From: UBA970 sp049419605
GTDB lineage: Bacteria > Bacillota_I > Bacilli_A > RFN20 > CAG-826
NCBI GenBank assembly: GCA_049419605.1
Contig: JBMSKF010000009.1
Location: forward strand, 1-51,249
DNA: 51,249 nucleotides
Direction: 5' to 3'
The translations under genes were made by a program, and so were the position numbers. Positions 7,856-16,059 of this stretch are shown here, one piece after another. The notes under the pieces are model-generated. The model did no database searches. It had not been told where the DNA came from and worked only from the letters and a program-made list of their open reading frames with translations. Within the stretch, counting starts at the first letter, position 1; the number at the start of each line of letters is the position of its first letter.

Positions 7856-8950
7856 ATGATCTTAGGTAAATTCGATCCGCAAAAGAAACAACGGTTTGCG
7901 ATTTTAGATGAAAAGGGCAAGGTAATTGCACCTGAATATGAACCCAAAATTGATGAAAAAACACTTTTGAAAATGTATCGGACGATGAAGTTAGCGCGTA
8001 TTGCAGATATTCGCGCTCTTCAATATCAACGTCAAGGAAGAATGTTAACCTTTGCTCCGGTGCAAGGTCAAGAAGCTGCTCAAATCGGTACCATGGCTGC
8101 GTTAGATAAGAATGATTGGATTTCCCCAGCTTTCCGTGAACATGCTGCGATGCTTTATCACAACGTACCCTTAGAAAATATTTATTTATATTGGTTTGGT
8201 AATGAACGTGGATCGCGCGTTCCTGATGATGTCAACGTTTTGCCAGTCAACATTCCAATCGGTTCTCAATATGGACACGCATCCGGATTAGCTTATGCAT
8301 CGAAAGTGTTAAAAAATAACAAGCAAATTGCCGTCACTTACATTGGTGATGGTGGTACCTCACATGGTGAATTCTATGAAGGTTTAAACTTTGCTGCGAC
8401 CTATGATGCACCCATGATTGGCATTATTCAAAACAATCAATGGGCCATTTCTACCCCACGCCGTAAAGCGACCAAAGCTGAAACACTTGCTCAAAAAGCA
8501 GTGGCGGTTGGTGTTCCAGGTATTCAAGTCGATGGTAACGACGTGTTAGCGATGTATGCAGTTGTAAAAGAAGCAGCTGAACGCGCCCGTAAGGGTGAAG
8601 GACCAACGCTAATCGAAGCATTTACGTATCGTCTTGGTCCGCACACAACTTCAGATGATCCAACCATTTATCGTAAAAACGAAGAAGTTGAAGAATGGAA
8701 GAAAAAAGATCCACTCATTCGTTTCAAAGCTTATATGGAATCAAAGGGTCTTTGGGATGATGCTAAGGAAACTAAACTTGACGAAGAATTAGAAGCTTTC
8801 GTCAAAACAACATTTGAAAAAGTGGAAAAAGAAGGACCGATCGTCACAATTGATGAAGTCTTTGACCATACTTACGCAACTTTAACTGACGAACTCAAAG
8901 AACAAAAAGAGTATTTGAACAAAATCGTCAAAGAAACGGCAGGTAAATAA
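7856..8950 (+). CDS. pdhA: Pyruvate dehydrogenase E1 alpha subunit
   Basis: A 364-residue thiamine-diphosphate enzyme subunit. The TPP/Mg motif is GDGGTSHGEFYEGLNFA...NNQWAIS (about residues 162-200). The phosphorylation-loop region YRLGPHTTSDDPTIYR is typical of E1 alpha. With E1 beta it decarboxylates pyruvate and reductively acetylates the E2 lipoyl arm. ATG 7856 is preferred over the in-frame GTG 7853 because AGGAG at 7844-7848 is then 7 nt away. It is first in a pdhABCD operon, 2 nt before pdhB. The cre-like site and inverted repeat upstream suggest carbon control. Branched-chain 2-oxoacid dehydrogenase is the main alternative, but the full operon and Mollicute gene order favour PDH. Confidence 0.93.
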   Translation: MILGKFDPQKKQRFAILDEKGKVIAPEYEPKIDEKTLLKMYRTMKLARIADIRALQYQRQGRMLTFAPVQGQEAAQIGTMAALDKNDWISPAFREHAAMLYHNVPLENIYLYWFGNERGSRVPDDVNVLPVNIPIGSQYGHASGLAYASKVLKNNKQIAVTYIGDGGTSHGEFYEGLNFAATYDAPMIGIIQNNQWAISTPRRKATKAETLAQKAVAVGVPGIQVDGNDVLAMYAVVKEAAERARKGEGPTLIEAFTYRLGPHTTSDDPTIYRKNEEVEEWKKKDPLIRFKAYMESKGLWDDAKETKLDEELEAFVKTTFEKVEKEGPIVTIDEVFDHTYATLTDELKEQKEYLNKIVKETAGK

Positions 8951-8952
8951 CC

Positions 8953-9942
8953 ATGGCAGAAATGACATTGTTACAAGCAATTAATACTGGTTTATTCGAA
9001 CAAATGAGAAAAGACAAAACCGTCGTTGTCTTCGGTGAAGACGCGGGTTTTGAAGGTGGTGTCTTCCGTGTCACCGCTGGTCTACAAAAAGAATTTGGCG
9101 AATTACGCTGCTTTGATACCCCAATTTCAGAAGCAGGAATTGTTGGTTCCGCAATCGGGATGGCTATTAATGGTTTAAAACCCGTTGCTGAAATGCAATT
9201 TGATGGATTTATGTTTAACGGATTTAACCAACTTGCGGTTCACGCAGCTCGTATGCGTAATCGTAGCCGTGGTCGTTTCACTGTCCCAATGGTGCTTCGC
9301 GTACCGATGGGTGGTGGTATTCGTGCTTTAGAACACCACTCTGAAGCCATTGAAACTTTATTTGCCCATATTCCAGGTTTAAAAGTTGTGTATCCTTCCA
9401 CACCATATGACGCCAAAGGATTACTTGCCTCTGCCATCCAAGATCCGGATCCAGTCGTGTATTTAGAACCCAAGAAAATTTATCGCGCGTTTAAACAAGA
9501 AGTTCCCGAAAATGAATATTTAATTCCAATCGGTAAAGCCAAAGTTTTCTACGCTGCCAAAGATCCTAATCTTACCGTGGTCAGCTGGGGTGCGATGGTC
9601 CATGACACATTTAAAGCTGTCAAAGCTTTAGAAGCAGAAGGTGTTAGAGTTGAACTCATCGATCTTCGTTCGATTGCACCAATTGATTATCCTACTATTT
9701 ATGCATCTGTTCGTAAAACCGGTCGATTAATTGTGGTTCAAGAAGCGATTAAAACGCTTGGTGTTGCCTCAGAAATTATCACCCGCGTGACCGAAAACTG
9801 CTTCTTATCTTTAGAAGCAGCACCTGCCCGTGTCACCAGTCCTGATATCACCGTTCCTCTTGCGCGTGGTGAATATCACCATATTCCAGATGTGAAGAGA
9901 ATCAGTTACGAAATTAAAAAACTCATGTCGTTTAAATTTTAA
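8953..9942 (+). CDS. pdhB: Pyruvate dehydrogenase E1 beta subunit
   Basis: 329 residues, the usual length. N-terminal VVVFGEDAGFEGGVFRVT and FDTPISEAGIVGSAIGMAINGLKPVAEMQF are the conserved E1 beta segments around the TPP diphosphate-binding Glu. RVPMGGGIRALEHHSEAIE and the C-terminal transketolase-C part VVQEAIKTLGVASEI follow. It pairs with PdhA as an alpha2beta2 unit bound to E2. It lies between pdhA (2-nt gap) and pdhC (11-nt gap). Confidence 0.95.
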   Translation: MAEMTLLQAINTGLFEQMRKDKTVVVFGEDAGFEGGVFRVTAGLQKEFGELRCFDTPISEAGIVGSAIGMAINGLKPVAEMQFDGFMFNGFNQLAVHAARMRNRSRGRFTVPMVLRVPMGGGIRALEHHSEAIETLFAHIPGLKVVYPSTPYDAKGLLASAIQDPDPVVYLEPKKIYRAFKQEVPENEYLIPIGKAKVFYAAKDPNLTVVSWGAMVHDTFKAVKALEAEGVRVELIDLRSIAPIDYPTIYASVRKTGRLIVVQEAIKTLGVASEIITRVTENCFLSLEAAPARVTSPDITVPLARGEYHHIPDVKRISYEIKKLMSFKF

Positions 9943-9953
9943 GGAGGTAAACC

Positions 9954-11288
9954 ATGTACGATTTTAAATTTACGGATATTGGTGAAGGCCTTCATGAAGG
10001 ACAAATTTTAAAATGGTTCTTTAAAGTTGGCGATAAAGTTAAAGAAGGCGATGTTTTATGCGTGGTTGAAACCGATAAAGTAAACGCAGAAATTCCTGCC
10101 CCAGCCACTGGTTTTATTATGAAATTGGGTGCTGAAGTAGGTCAAACAATTCACGTCGGCGAAACCCTTGTCATCATTGATGATGCTGCAAAATCAGCAG
10201 CTCCAGTCGCGGAAGCTCCAAAAGCGGAAGTGAAAAAAGAAGCTCCAAAACCAGAAGTAAAGAAGCAAGCTGCTGAAGAAAAAGGCGCTGCAGTTGTTGG
10301 TGAAGTTGTTGTATCCAATGAAGTAATTGCCAGTTCTAATGAAGGTTTTGAAAACGCGGAAGTCGCTGTTGAAAACAAAGGCAAAGTATTGGCAACTCCT
10401 GTTGCTCGTAAAATGGCTGCTGATTTAAAAGTGGACATTACTAAACTTAAAGGATCAGGTGAACATGGTCGGATCATGAAAGCCGATATTCAAGCTGCGG
10501 CAAAATCATCCGGTTCAGTTTCAACATCACAAGCCACTTCGACCTTTGCATTCCAATCCGTTGCGATGCCAGCATTACCCAAAGATGGTGTCAAACGCGT
10601 GAAGATTTCAAAATTAAGACAAGCGATTGTCAAATCGATGAATACGGCCAATTTAGTGATTCCATCCACCACATTAATGGATGAAATTGATGTCACGAAA
10701 CTCGTGGAATTCCGTAAATCTCAAAAAGCCAAATTAGAAGAAAAAGGCATCAAATTAACTTATTTACCATTCATTGTTAAAGCAGTTACGATGGCGATTA
10801 AAGATTATCCAATTTTCAATGCTTCTTTTGATCATGAAGCAGAAGAAATTGTCTACAAAGATTTTATTAACATTGGCGTGGCAGTTGATACACCGGATGG
10901 TCTTATTGTTCCAAATGTAAAAAATGCTGACCAAAAATCAATTGTGACCTTAGCTAAGGAAATTGAAACCCTCGGTGCTGCAACACGAGCCCGTACAGTA
11001 AAATTAGAAGAATTACAAAACGGAACATTCTCGATCACGAATTATGGTACGACGGGAATTAAACTCGGCACACCTGTGATTAAGCATCCTGAACTCGCCA
11101 TCTTAGGTGTTGGCAGTATTTACCGTAAACCAGTTGTCGAAGGAGACCAAATCGTCATTCGTGATGTTTTACCTTTATCTTTGACAATTGATCATCGCGT
11201 GATTGATGGTGCAGACGGTGGTCGCTTCTTATTGAAGGTGAAAGAACTATTATCAGACCCAATGCAAATCTTCCTATTTTTAAGCTAG
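9954..11288 (+). CDS. pdhC: Dihydrolipoamide acetyltransferase (PDH E2)
   Basis: A 444-residue three-part E2. One lipoyl domain (about residues 1-75) carries lipoylation motif VETDKVNAE. An Ala/Pro/Glu/Lys-rich flexible linker follows. A peripheral-subunit-binding domain (LATPVARKMAADLKVD...GSGEHGRIMKADI, about 145-180) and a C-terminal acyltransferase core with HRVIDGADGG (HxxxDG catalytic motif) complete it. It transfers acetyl groups from lipoyl to CoA. An AAGGAGG ribosome site lies 6 nt before the ATG. Lipoylation would depend on the ligase gene that closes this region. Confidence 0.95.
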   Translation: MYDFKFTDIGEGLHEGQILKWFFKVGDKVKEGDVLCVVETDKVNAEIPAPATGFIMKLGAEVGQTIHVGETLVIIDDAAKSAAPVAEAPKAEVKKEAPKPEVKKQAAEEKGAAVVGEVVVSNEVIASSNEGFENAEVAVENKGKVLATPVARKMAADLKVDITKLKGSGEHGRIMKADIQAAAKSSGSVSTSQATSTFAFQSVAMPALPKDGVKRVKISKLRQAIVKSMNTANLVIPSTTLMDEIDVTKLVEFRKSQKAKLEEKGIKLTYLPFIVKAVTMAIKDYPIFNASFDHEAEEIVYKDFINIGVAVDTPDGLIVPNVKNADQKSIVTLAKEIETLGAATRARTVKLEELQNGTFSITNYGTTGIKLGTPVIKHPELAILGVGSIYRKPVVEGDQIVIRDVLPLSLTIDHRVIDGADGGRFLLKVKELLSDPMQIFLFLS

Positions 11289-11297
11289 GTATCACGC

Positions 11298-12671
11298 ATG
11301 CAAAATTTTGATGTCCTAATTGTTGGTGGCGGTCCTGGTGGTTATGTTGCCGCGATCAAAGCCGCTCAACTTGGATTAAAAGTTGCAGTCGTCGAAAAAG
11401 ATAATGTCGGAGGCGTTTGTTTAAATTGGGGATGCATTCCCACGAAGACGCTTTTAAAATCTGCGAAGGTCTTTGAACAATTTAAGCATGCAAAAGATTA
11501 CGGTATTGATGTCAAACCTGATGCCTTTACCGCTAATTTTCCTGAAATGGTTAAACGGAAAGACTCTGTTGTCCGACGATTAACGGGTGGTGTTTCTTCA
11601 TTAATTAAAAAAAATGGGGCTACCTTAATTAAAGGTTATGCAGAAGTGTTGGACGCTAATCATGTCAAAGTCGGCGAAGAAACTTATGAAACAAAGTTCC
11701 TTATCCTTGCCACCGGGGCAAGTGTGATTATGCCGCCCATTCCAGGTTTAAAGGAAGCATTTGAATCAGGATTTGTTTTAACGAGTAAAGAAATTTTAGA
11801 TTTAAAAGCTATACCACAAACCCTCGTCATCGTTGGTGGTGGCGTCATTGGTTTAGAATTTGCTACGATTTTTAATTCATTAGGTACAAAAGTCACGGTC
11901 ATTGAAAGATTACCTACTATCCTAGCTTCTGTTGATGATGAATTAAGAACATTATTCCAAAAGAAAATTACCAAAGATGGTATTCAATTAATTACGAATG
12001 CTAGTGTTAATGCGATTGGTGCGGATGCAGTAAGTTATGAATTAGATGGTAAAACCATTGAAATCAAAGCTGATAAAGTGTTGATGGCGGTTGGCATGAA
12101 ACCCAATACCAATAGTTTTGCATCACTCAATCTAACCATGGAAAAAAATGGTGTTCAAGTTAATGAACATATGCAAACCTCGATTCCAAATGTATATGCC
12201 ATTGGAGACGTGACGGGTAAATTTATGTTAGCCCATGTTGCTTCCCATGCTGGATTAGTGGCCATTGATCATATTCAAGGTAAAGATGCCAAAATGGATT
12301 ACCACGCAATACCAAGCGGGATCTACACGTTCCCTGAAATTGCGATGGTGGGTGTAACAGAACAAGAAGCCAAAACAAAAGGTATCGATTATAAAGTTTC
12401 AACATTCCCAATTGCTGCCAATGGAAAAGCAATGGGTGAAAATGAGAAAGATGGTTTAGTGAAAATTATCGTTTCTAAGCCCTACAATGAAATCATTGGA
12501 GTGCACATCATGGCACCATCTGCCACGGAAATGATTACCGAAGCATCCCTCGCAATTAATCTTGAGGCAACTGCAGAAGAACTCGTTCACACGATTCATC
12601 CGCATCCGACACTTGCAGAAATGATGATGGAAGCTGCCCACGGAATCATTGATAAACCCATTCATATTTAA
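11298..12671 (+). CDS. pdhD: Dihydrolipoamide dehydrogenase (PDH E3)
   Basis: A 457-residue pyridine-nucleotide disulfide oxidoreductase. FAD-binding GGGPGGYVAA (near residue 10), redox disulfide GGVCLNWGCIPTK, NAD-binding GGGVIGLEFA, and C-terminal HPHPTLAEMMMEAAHG with the catalytic His-Glu pair. It reoxidises dihydrolipoyl-E2 with NAD+. There is no N-terminal lipoyl domain, unlike some Mycoplasma E3 proteins. It is the last gene of the pdh operon, with an intrinsic terminator 21 bp after the stop. Confidence 0.96.
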   Translation: MQNFDVLIVGGGPGGYVAAIKAAQLGLKVAVVEKDNVGGVCLNWGCIPTKTLLKSAKVFEQFKHAKDYGIDVKPDAFTANFPEMVKRKDSVVRRLTGGVSSLIKKNGATLIKGYAEVLDANHVKVGEETYETKFLILATGASVIMPPIPGLKEAFESGFVLTSKEILDLKAIPQTLVIVGGGVIGLEFATIFNSLGTKVTVIERLPTILASVDDELRTLFQKKITKDGIQLITNASVNAIGADAVSYELDGKTIEIKADKVLMAVGMKPNTNSFASLNLTMEKNGVQVNEHMQTSIPNVYAIGDVTGKFMLAHVASHAGLVAIDHIQGKDAKMDYHAIPSGIYTFPEIAMVGVTEQEAKTKGIDYKVSTFPIAANGKAMGENEKDGLVKIIVSKPYNEIIGVHIMAPSATEMITEASLAINLEATAEELVHTIHPHPTLAEMMMEAAHGIIDKPIHI

Positions 12672-12692
12672 ATAAGCATTCAATGCCAATGG

Positions 12693-12723
12693 AAAAGCCA
12701 TCATATCCATGATGGCTTTTTTA
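12693..12723 (+). terminator. Intrinsic terminator of the pdh operon
   Basis: An 11-bp stem AAAAGCCATCA/TGATGGCTTTT with a 6-nt loop is followed by TTTTTT. The A-run on the other strand also lets it end the converging lplA transcript. Confidence 0.88.
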
Positions 12724-12734
12724 CTTTCTTGTAC

Positions 12735-13727
12735 CTAAGCAAATAGGCAATCTAAGACATTATCAATTGTGATTTTTAAGAAATACTCATCCAGATTGAA
12801 AGAACTTAGTTTTTGATTTACCGCTTCACGTTGAAATATCGTATTGGATAAGGCTTGCTCAATATCCACAATGTCCTTGGTTCCTAAGAAGTCACCGAAG
12901 ATTTTTACATTTTTAATCAGTCCGTTTTCAACATTCAAACGAAAGGAAACACCGCCCCCTTCATATCGGCCATATTTTTCTAATGTAAAAGCAGGAGATT
13001 CACCATAATTCCATTGCCATGTGGAGAATTTGGTTTTCACCAATTCATCGATTTTCGCTAAATCTTTAGACGTTAATGTGTAGACAAAGGGGCGAATATC
13101 TGAGGTGTTTAATAATTTTTCTAACAATCTACTCTTGAATTCTTGCATCGAAGGAACCGTCTTGAAATATGGGAGAATGTTGGTCACTCTTGAACGAACT
13201 GATTTAATACCTTTAGATTCAATTTTATCGGGTTTTGGATTTAAAATTTTTCCTAGCATTGTTAAATCTGCATTAAATAGAATGGTGCCATGGTGTAGAA
13301 AGCGATGTTTATGAAATGCTTGAGCATTTCCAGAAATTTTCATGCCTTCGACAAGAATATCATTACGTCCTCCAAACTCTGCAGGAACGCCATAACTTTG
13401 TAAAGCTTGAATCACAGGATCTGTGAATTTACGATAATTATTGACGTTATCTTTGGTTGTATTGGTAATAAATGAGAAATTCAAGTTTCCTAAATCGTGA
13501 TAGACGGCACCGCCTCCAGTAATCCGGCGAACAACATTCACTTGGTGTTGTTGGACATATTGAGCATTAACTTCTTCAATGGTATTTTGATTTCTTCCAA
13601 TAATCACAGAGTTAGCATTTTGCCAAAGAAAAATAAAATCTTCGTTTGTATCAAGATATTTTAAAACATATTCTTCCAAAGCGAGATTGAATCTTGGGTC
13701 TAAAGACTCGTTAAGAATGGTTTTCAT
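12735..13727 (-). CDS. lplA: Lipoate-protein ligase A
   Basis: A 330-residue two-domain ligase. The lipoate/biotin-ligase core has RRITGGGAVYHDLGNLNFS (RxxGGGAVxHDxGNxN, about residues 70-90), FGGRNDILVEGMKISGNAQ with the conserved Lys, and HHGTILFNADL. A C-terminal lipoate-ligase accessory domain follows. It activates free lipoate with ATP and attaches it to E2, matching its place convergent to pdhABCD. This implies lipoate scavenging; no LipA/LipB is seen here. ATG 13727 is chosen because AAAGGAG lies 7 nt upstream; the frame is open 6 codons further. Confidence 0.94.
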   Translation of the reverse strand: MKTILNESLDPRFNLALEEYVLKYLDTNEDFIFLWQNANSVIIGRNQNTIEEVNAQYVQQHQVNVVRRITGGGAVYHDLGNLNFSFITNTTKDNVNNYRKFTDPVIQALQSYGVPAEFGGRNDILVEGMKISGNAQAFHKHRFLHHGTILFNADLTMLGKILNPKPDKIESKGIKSVRSRVTNILPYFKTVPSMQEFKSRLLEKLLNTSDIRPFVYTLTSKDLAKIDELVKTKFSTWQWNYGESPAFTLEKYGRYEGGGVSFRLNVENGLIKNVKIFGDFLGTKDIVDIEQALSNTIFQREAVNQKLSSFNLDEYFLKITIDNVLDCLFA

Positions 13728-13845
13728 TAGGTTCTCCTTTGCCAATTTTAAGAGATAATATCGAGTTTTGCAATTAAGATAAAGCCATATAAGCCGATTT
13801 ACATGAGTATCTCAATTGATAGGAGCTTAATTTTGGTGCTTTTCG

Positions 13846-13874
13846 TTGATAATGGCAAAAGTTTATGCTATTAT
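13846..13874 (+). promoter_or_regulatory. Promoter of tRNA-Asn/tRNA-Glu
   Basis: TTGATA (13846-13851), a 17-nt spacer and TATTAT (13869-13874), with TG two bases before the -10 (extended -10). The first tRNA base is 26 nt downstream. Confidence 0.65.
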
Positions 13875-13899
13875 TTTTTTCGCGTAAATCTACGCTGCT

Positions 13900-13974
13900 G
13901 CCTACTTAGCTCAGCGGTAGAGCAACCGGCTGTTAACCGGTTGGTCGAAGGTTCGATCCCTTCAGTAGGCGCCA
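13900..13974 (+). tRNA. tRNA-Asn (GTT)
   Basis: A cloverleaf can be drawn. Acceptor GCCTACT pairs with AGTAGGC, the anticodon loop carries GTT, the T loop is TTCGATC, and CCA is encoded. It is followed 1 nt later by tRNA-Glu. Confidence 0.95.
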
Positions 13975-13975
13975 T

Positions 13976-14052
13976 GGCCCGTTGGAGAAGCGGCTTAACT
14001 CACCACCCTTTCACGGTGGCATTCATGGGTTCGAATCCCATACGGGTCACCA
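13976..14052 (+). tRNA. tRNA-Glu (TTC)
   Basis: Acceptor GGCCCGT pairs with ACGGGTC (one G-T). The anticodon stem-loop CCACC-CTTTCAC-GGTGG gives anticodon TTC. The T loop is TTCGAAT and CCA is encoded. Confidence 0.93.
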
Positions 14053-14062
14053 ACGTAAACAG

Positions 14063-14090
14063 AAAAATCTACTTAGGTAGATTTTTTTCT
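14063..14090 (+). terminator. Intrinsic terminator after the tRNA pair
   Basis: Stem AAAAATCTAC/GTAGATTTTT with loop TTAG, then a T-run. Confidence 0.85.
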
Positions 14091-14152
14091 TTAGGTAATT
14101 CGATTGTGAATTGACACCTTTTGGGTTATTTTAAAAAGAACGAGGAAAATTT

Positions 14153-14662
14153 ATGAAAACCATCGCTATACTTGTTGCTGATCTTTACGATGATAATGAA
14201 CTTTATTATCCATATTTTCGTTTGCAAGAAGCAGGCTTTGCCGTTCATTTGATTGGGGCCCTCAAAGGACAAACGTATAAAAGTAAGCATGGCATGCCAG
14301 CAGTCAGTGACCTTTCAGCTAAAGAAGCGAATCCGAGTGATTACGCTGGCTTAGTTATTCCTGGTGGTTTTTCACCTGATTATATGAGACGTTCTAGCGA
14401 TATCGTATCGTTTGCAAAAGCTTTTGCAGAAGCAAAAAAACCAATCGCCGCGATATGTCATGGTCCATGGTTAATGGCCTCTGTTTGTGACTTAAAGGGG
14501 AGAAAATTAACGAGCTATTTTTCCATCAAGGATGACCTTATCCATGCCGGTGCGATTTATGTGGACGCTCCAGTGGTTGTGGATGGTAATTATGTGACGT
14601 CAAGAACGCCAAAAGATTTACCTGTTTTCCTACCAGCCTTTATTCAATTAATTCAAGGTTAA
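14153..14662 (+). CDS. DJ-1/PfpI family protein
   Basis: A 169-residue single-domain protein of the class I glutamine-amidotransferase-like fold. The nucleophile elbow AICHGPWLMAS places catalytic Cys at about residue 102 with the adjacent His, as in PfpI/YhbO/YraA. GLVIPGGFSPDYMR precedes it. Members act as proteases, glyoxalases/deglycases or stress chaperones; which applies cannot be read here. The N-terminal DLYDDNELYYPYFRLQEAGF contains the usual acidic residue next to the active site. A GAGGAAAA ribosome site lies upstream. Its stop shares the TTAA palindrome with the converging photolyase gene, leaving no room for a terminator. Confidence 0.9.
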   Translation: MKTIAILVADLYDDNELYYPYFRLQEAGFAVHLIGALKGQTYKSKHGMPAVSDLSAKEANPSDYAGLVIPGGFSPDYMRRSSDIVSFAKAFAEAKKPIAAICHGPWLMASVCDLKGRKLTSYFSIKDDLIHAGAIYVDAPVVVDGNYVTSRTPKDLPVFLPAFIQLIQG

Positions 14663-16059
14663 TCTTTGAGTTCCACACGAGAATCGACCACGATTCGATG
14701 TGGATAATCTTTGCCAATTTCAAATTGATACAAATCCATTTCTAAACCATTAATTAACCATGGTTGGAAACGAAGTGGGATGGGTAATTTAGATAAATTC
14801 GGTAACCAATAGTTAAGATATTCACCTTGTGGGTCATATTTTTTAGCCTGAAGGGTCACATTAAAAACTCGATCTTCCCGGGGATCAACCCCAACACCGG
14901 AGATATATTGCCAGTTTCCATAATTACTTGAAACATCATAATCTAATAAGAAGTGTTCAAATAAAGCAGCACCGAATCGCCAATCTAATTGTAGGATTTT
15001 TGAAATGAAGCTTGCTACATTTTGTCTACCACGATTGGACATCCATCCAGTTTGAAAAAGTTCCAAGAGGTTGGCATCCACAAGAGGGTATCCAGTTTTT
15101 GCAATTTGAATTGCTTCTAAATATGGTGCCTTCAATTGCCATTGCTTACGAACACCCATGATGCCTTCTACAAAGAAAAATTGATCTCCATGTCGTAAAT
15201 GGAGATAATAGAAAAAATCTCGCCAAAGTAATTCAAACCAAATCCAGTAAGTCGATTGATTTTTCTTTAAGGTTGCTTCCACATTTTTCAATTGCCAATA
15301 AATGGTTCTTGGTGATAACAATCCAAGAGATAAGGCAGGAGAGAGTTTACTCGAATCGGTAAATTTCAACATGTTATTTCTTGTTTCTTTGTACGTTAAC
15401 ACATGTTGTTCTTGAAAAAAGTATTGATGTAAATGGGAGATTGCTGCATCCTCACCGCCATTGATGATGAGATGCTTTTGTGGATTTAACGTGATAAGGT
15501 TCTCAAGATCATCTTCTATGTTTTCGATTGGATGTTGAGGTTGGATGGTAGGAAGGATTGACGCGACTTGAATTTGGGATTCTATTTTCATCCGCGCATC
15601 CGTAAAGCGATTTGGTAAGTGGCTGATGAGCCAAGGGTAATGTTGCGGAGATAATAAGGGTTTATCATGATAAAAGAATTGATGTTTACTGCCGAGTTCT
15701 TTTTGAAATTCATCAAGAAGATTGTTTTCCTCTTTCCCTGGTTCAATTGCCGCAAAAATACTATCCACTTCATATGTCTGAAGAAGGTGCCTCGCAGCTA
15801 AGACAGGACCTCTTGTGAAAATTAATAATGGAATATGTAACTTAGCGAGATTGTGTTTTAAATTTAGTAAACTTTCAATGAGAAATTGAAGACGGTAAGG
15901 ACCCATCTTTTGAAAACCATATTTCGTTTTTTCAAATTCAAGCGGATTGAGAAGGTAAATGCCTATCATCGGTAAACCATGTTGACTGGCTGCAGTAAGT
16001 CCGGGATGGTCATGGATTCTTAAGTCATGTTGAAAAAAAATGAAATTGACTTGTTTCAT
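14659..16059 (-). CDS. Cryptochrome DASH / photolyase-family flavoprotein
   Basis: 466 residues. An N-terminal Rossmann-like photolyase domain (FFQHDLRIHDHPGL, about 1-130) precedes the helical FAD-binding domain. The latter contains ELLWRDFFYYL, TGYPLVDANLLEL, TGWMSNRGRQNVASF and LLDYDVSSNYGNWQY, the most conserved DASH block, then GVDPREDRVFN. DASH proteins bind FAD and usually methenyl-THF. They repair cyclobutane dimers, best on single-stranded DNA, and may also act as light sensors. The start overlaps the stop of the upstream FeS-BCP gene by ATGA, so both are made from one mRNA. This gives the cell two distinct light-driven repair proteins in one operon. Confidence 0.93.
   Translation of the reverse strand: MKQVNFIFFQHDLRIHDHPGLTAASQHGLPMIGIYLLNPLEFEKTKYGFQKMGPYRLQFLIESLLNLKHNLAKLHIPLLIFTRGPVLAARHLLQTYEVDSIFAAIEPGKEENNLLDEFQKELGSKHQFFYHDKPLLSPQHYPWLISHLPNRFTDARMKIESQIQVASILPTIQPQHPIENIEDDLENLITLNPQKHLIINGGEDAAISHLHQYFFQEQHVLTYKETRNNMLKFTDSSKLSPALSLGLLSPRTIYWQLKNVEATLKKNQSTYWIWFELLWRDFFYYLHLRHGDQFFFVEGIMGVRKQWQLKAPYLEAIQIAKTGYPLVDANLLELFQTGWMSNRGRQNVASFISKILQLDWRFGAALFEHFLLDYDVSSNYGNWQYISGVGVDPREDRVFNVTLQAKKYDPQGEYLNYWLPNLSKLPIPLRFQPWLINGLEMDLYQFEIGKDYPHRIVVDSRVELKD

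Noticed and set aside
7666..7947. Upstream extension of the guanylate-kinase-like frame to 278 residues
   Set aside because: The P-loop begins right at the ATG at 7665, a TATAAT sits 6 nt before it, and the extension overlaps the pdhA start and has no family similarity.
9240..10696. Minus-strand open frames across pdhB/pdhC
   Set aside because: They are antisense shadows of conserved PDH genes with no ribosome sites or family motifs.
13803..14114. A 103-residue frame across the tRNA-Asn/Glu genes
   Set aside because: It translates through two clear tRNA cloverleaves and is not a gene.
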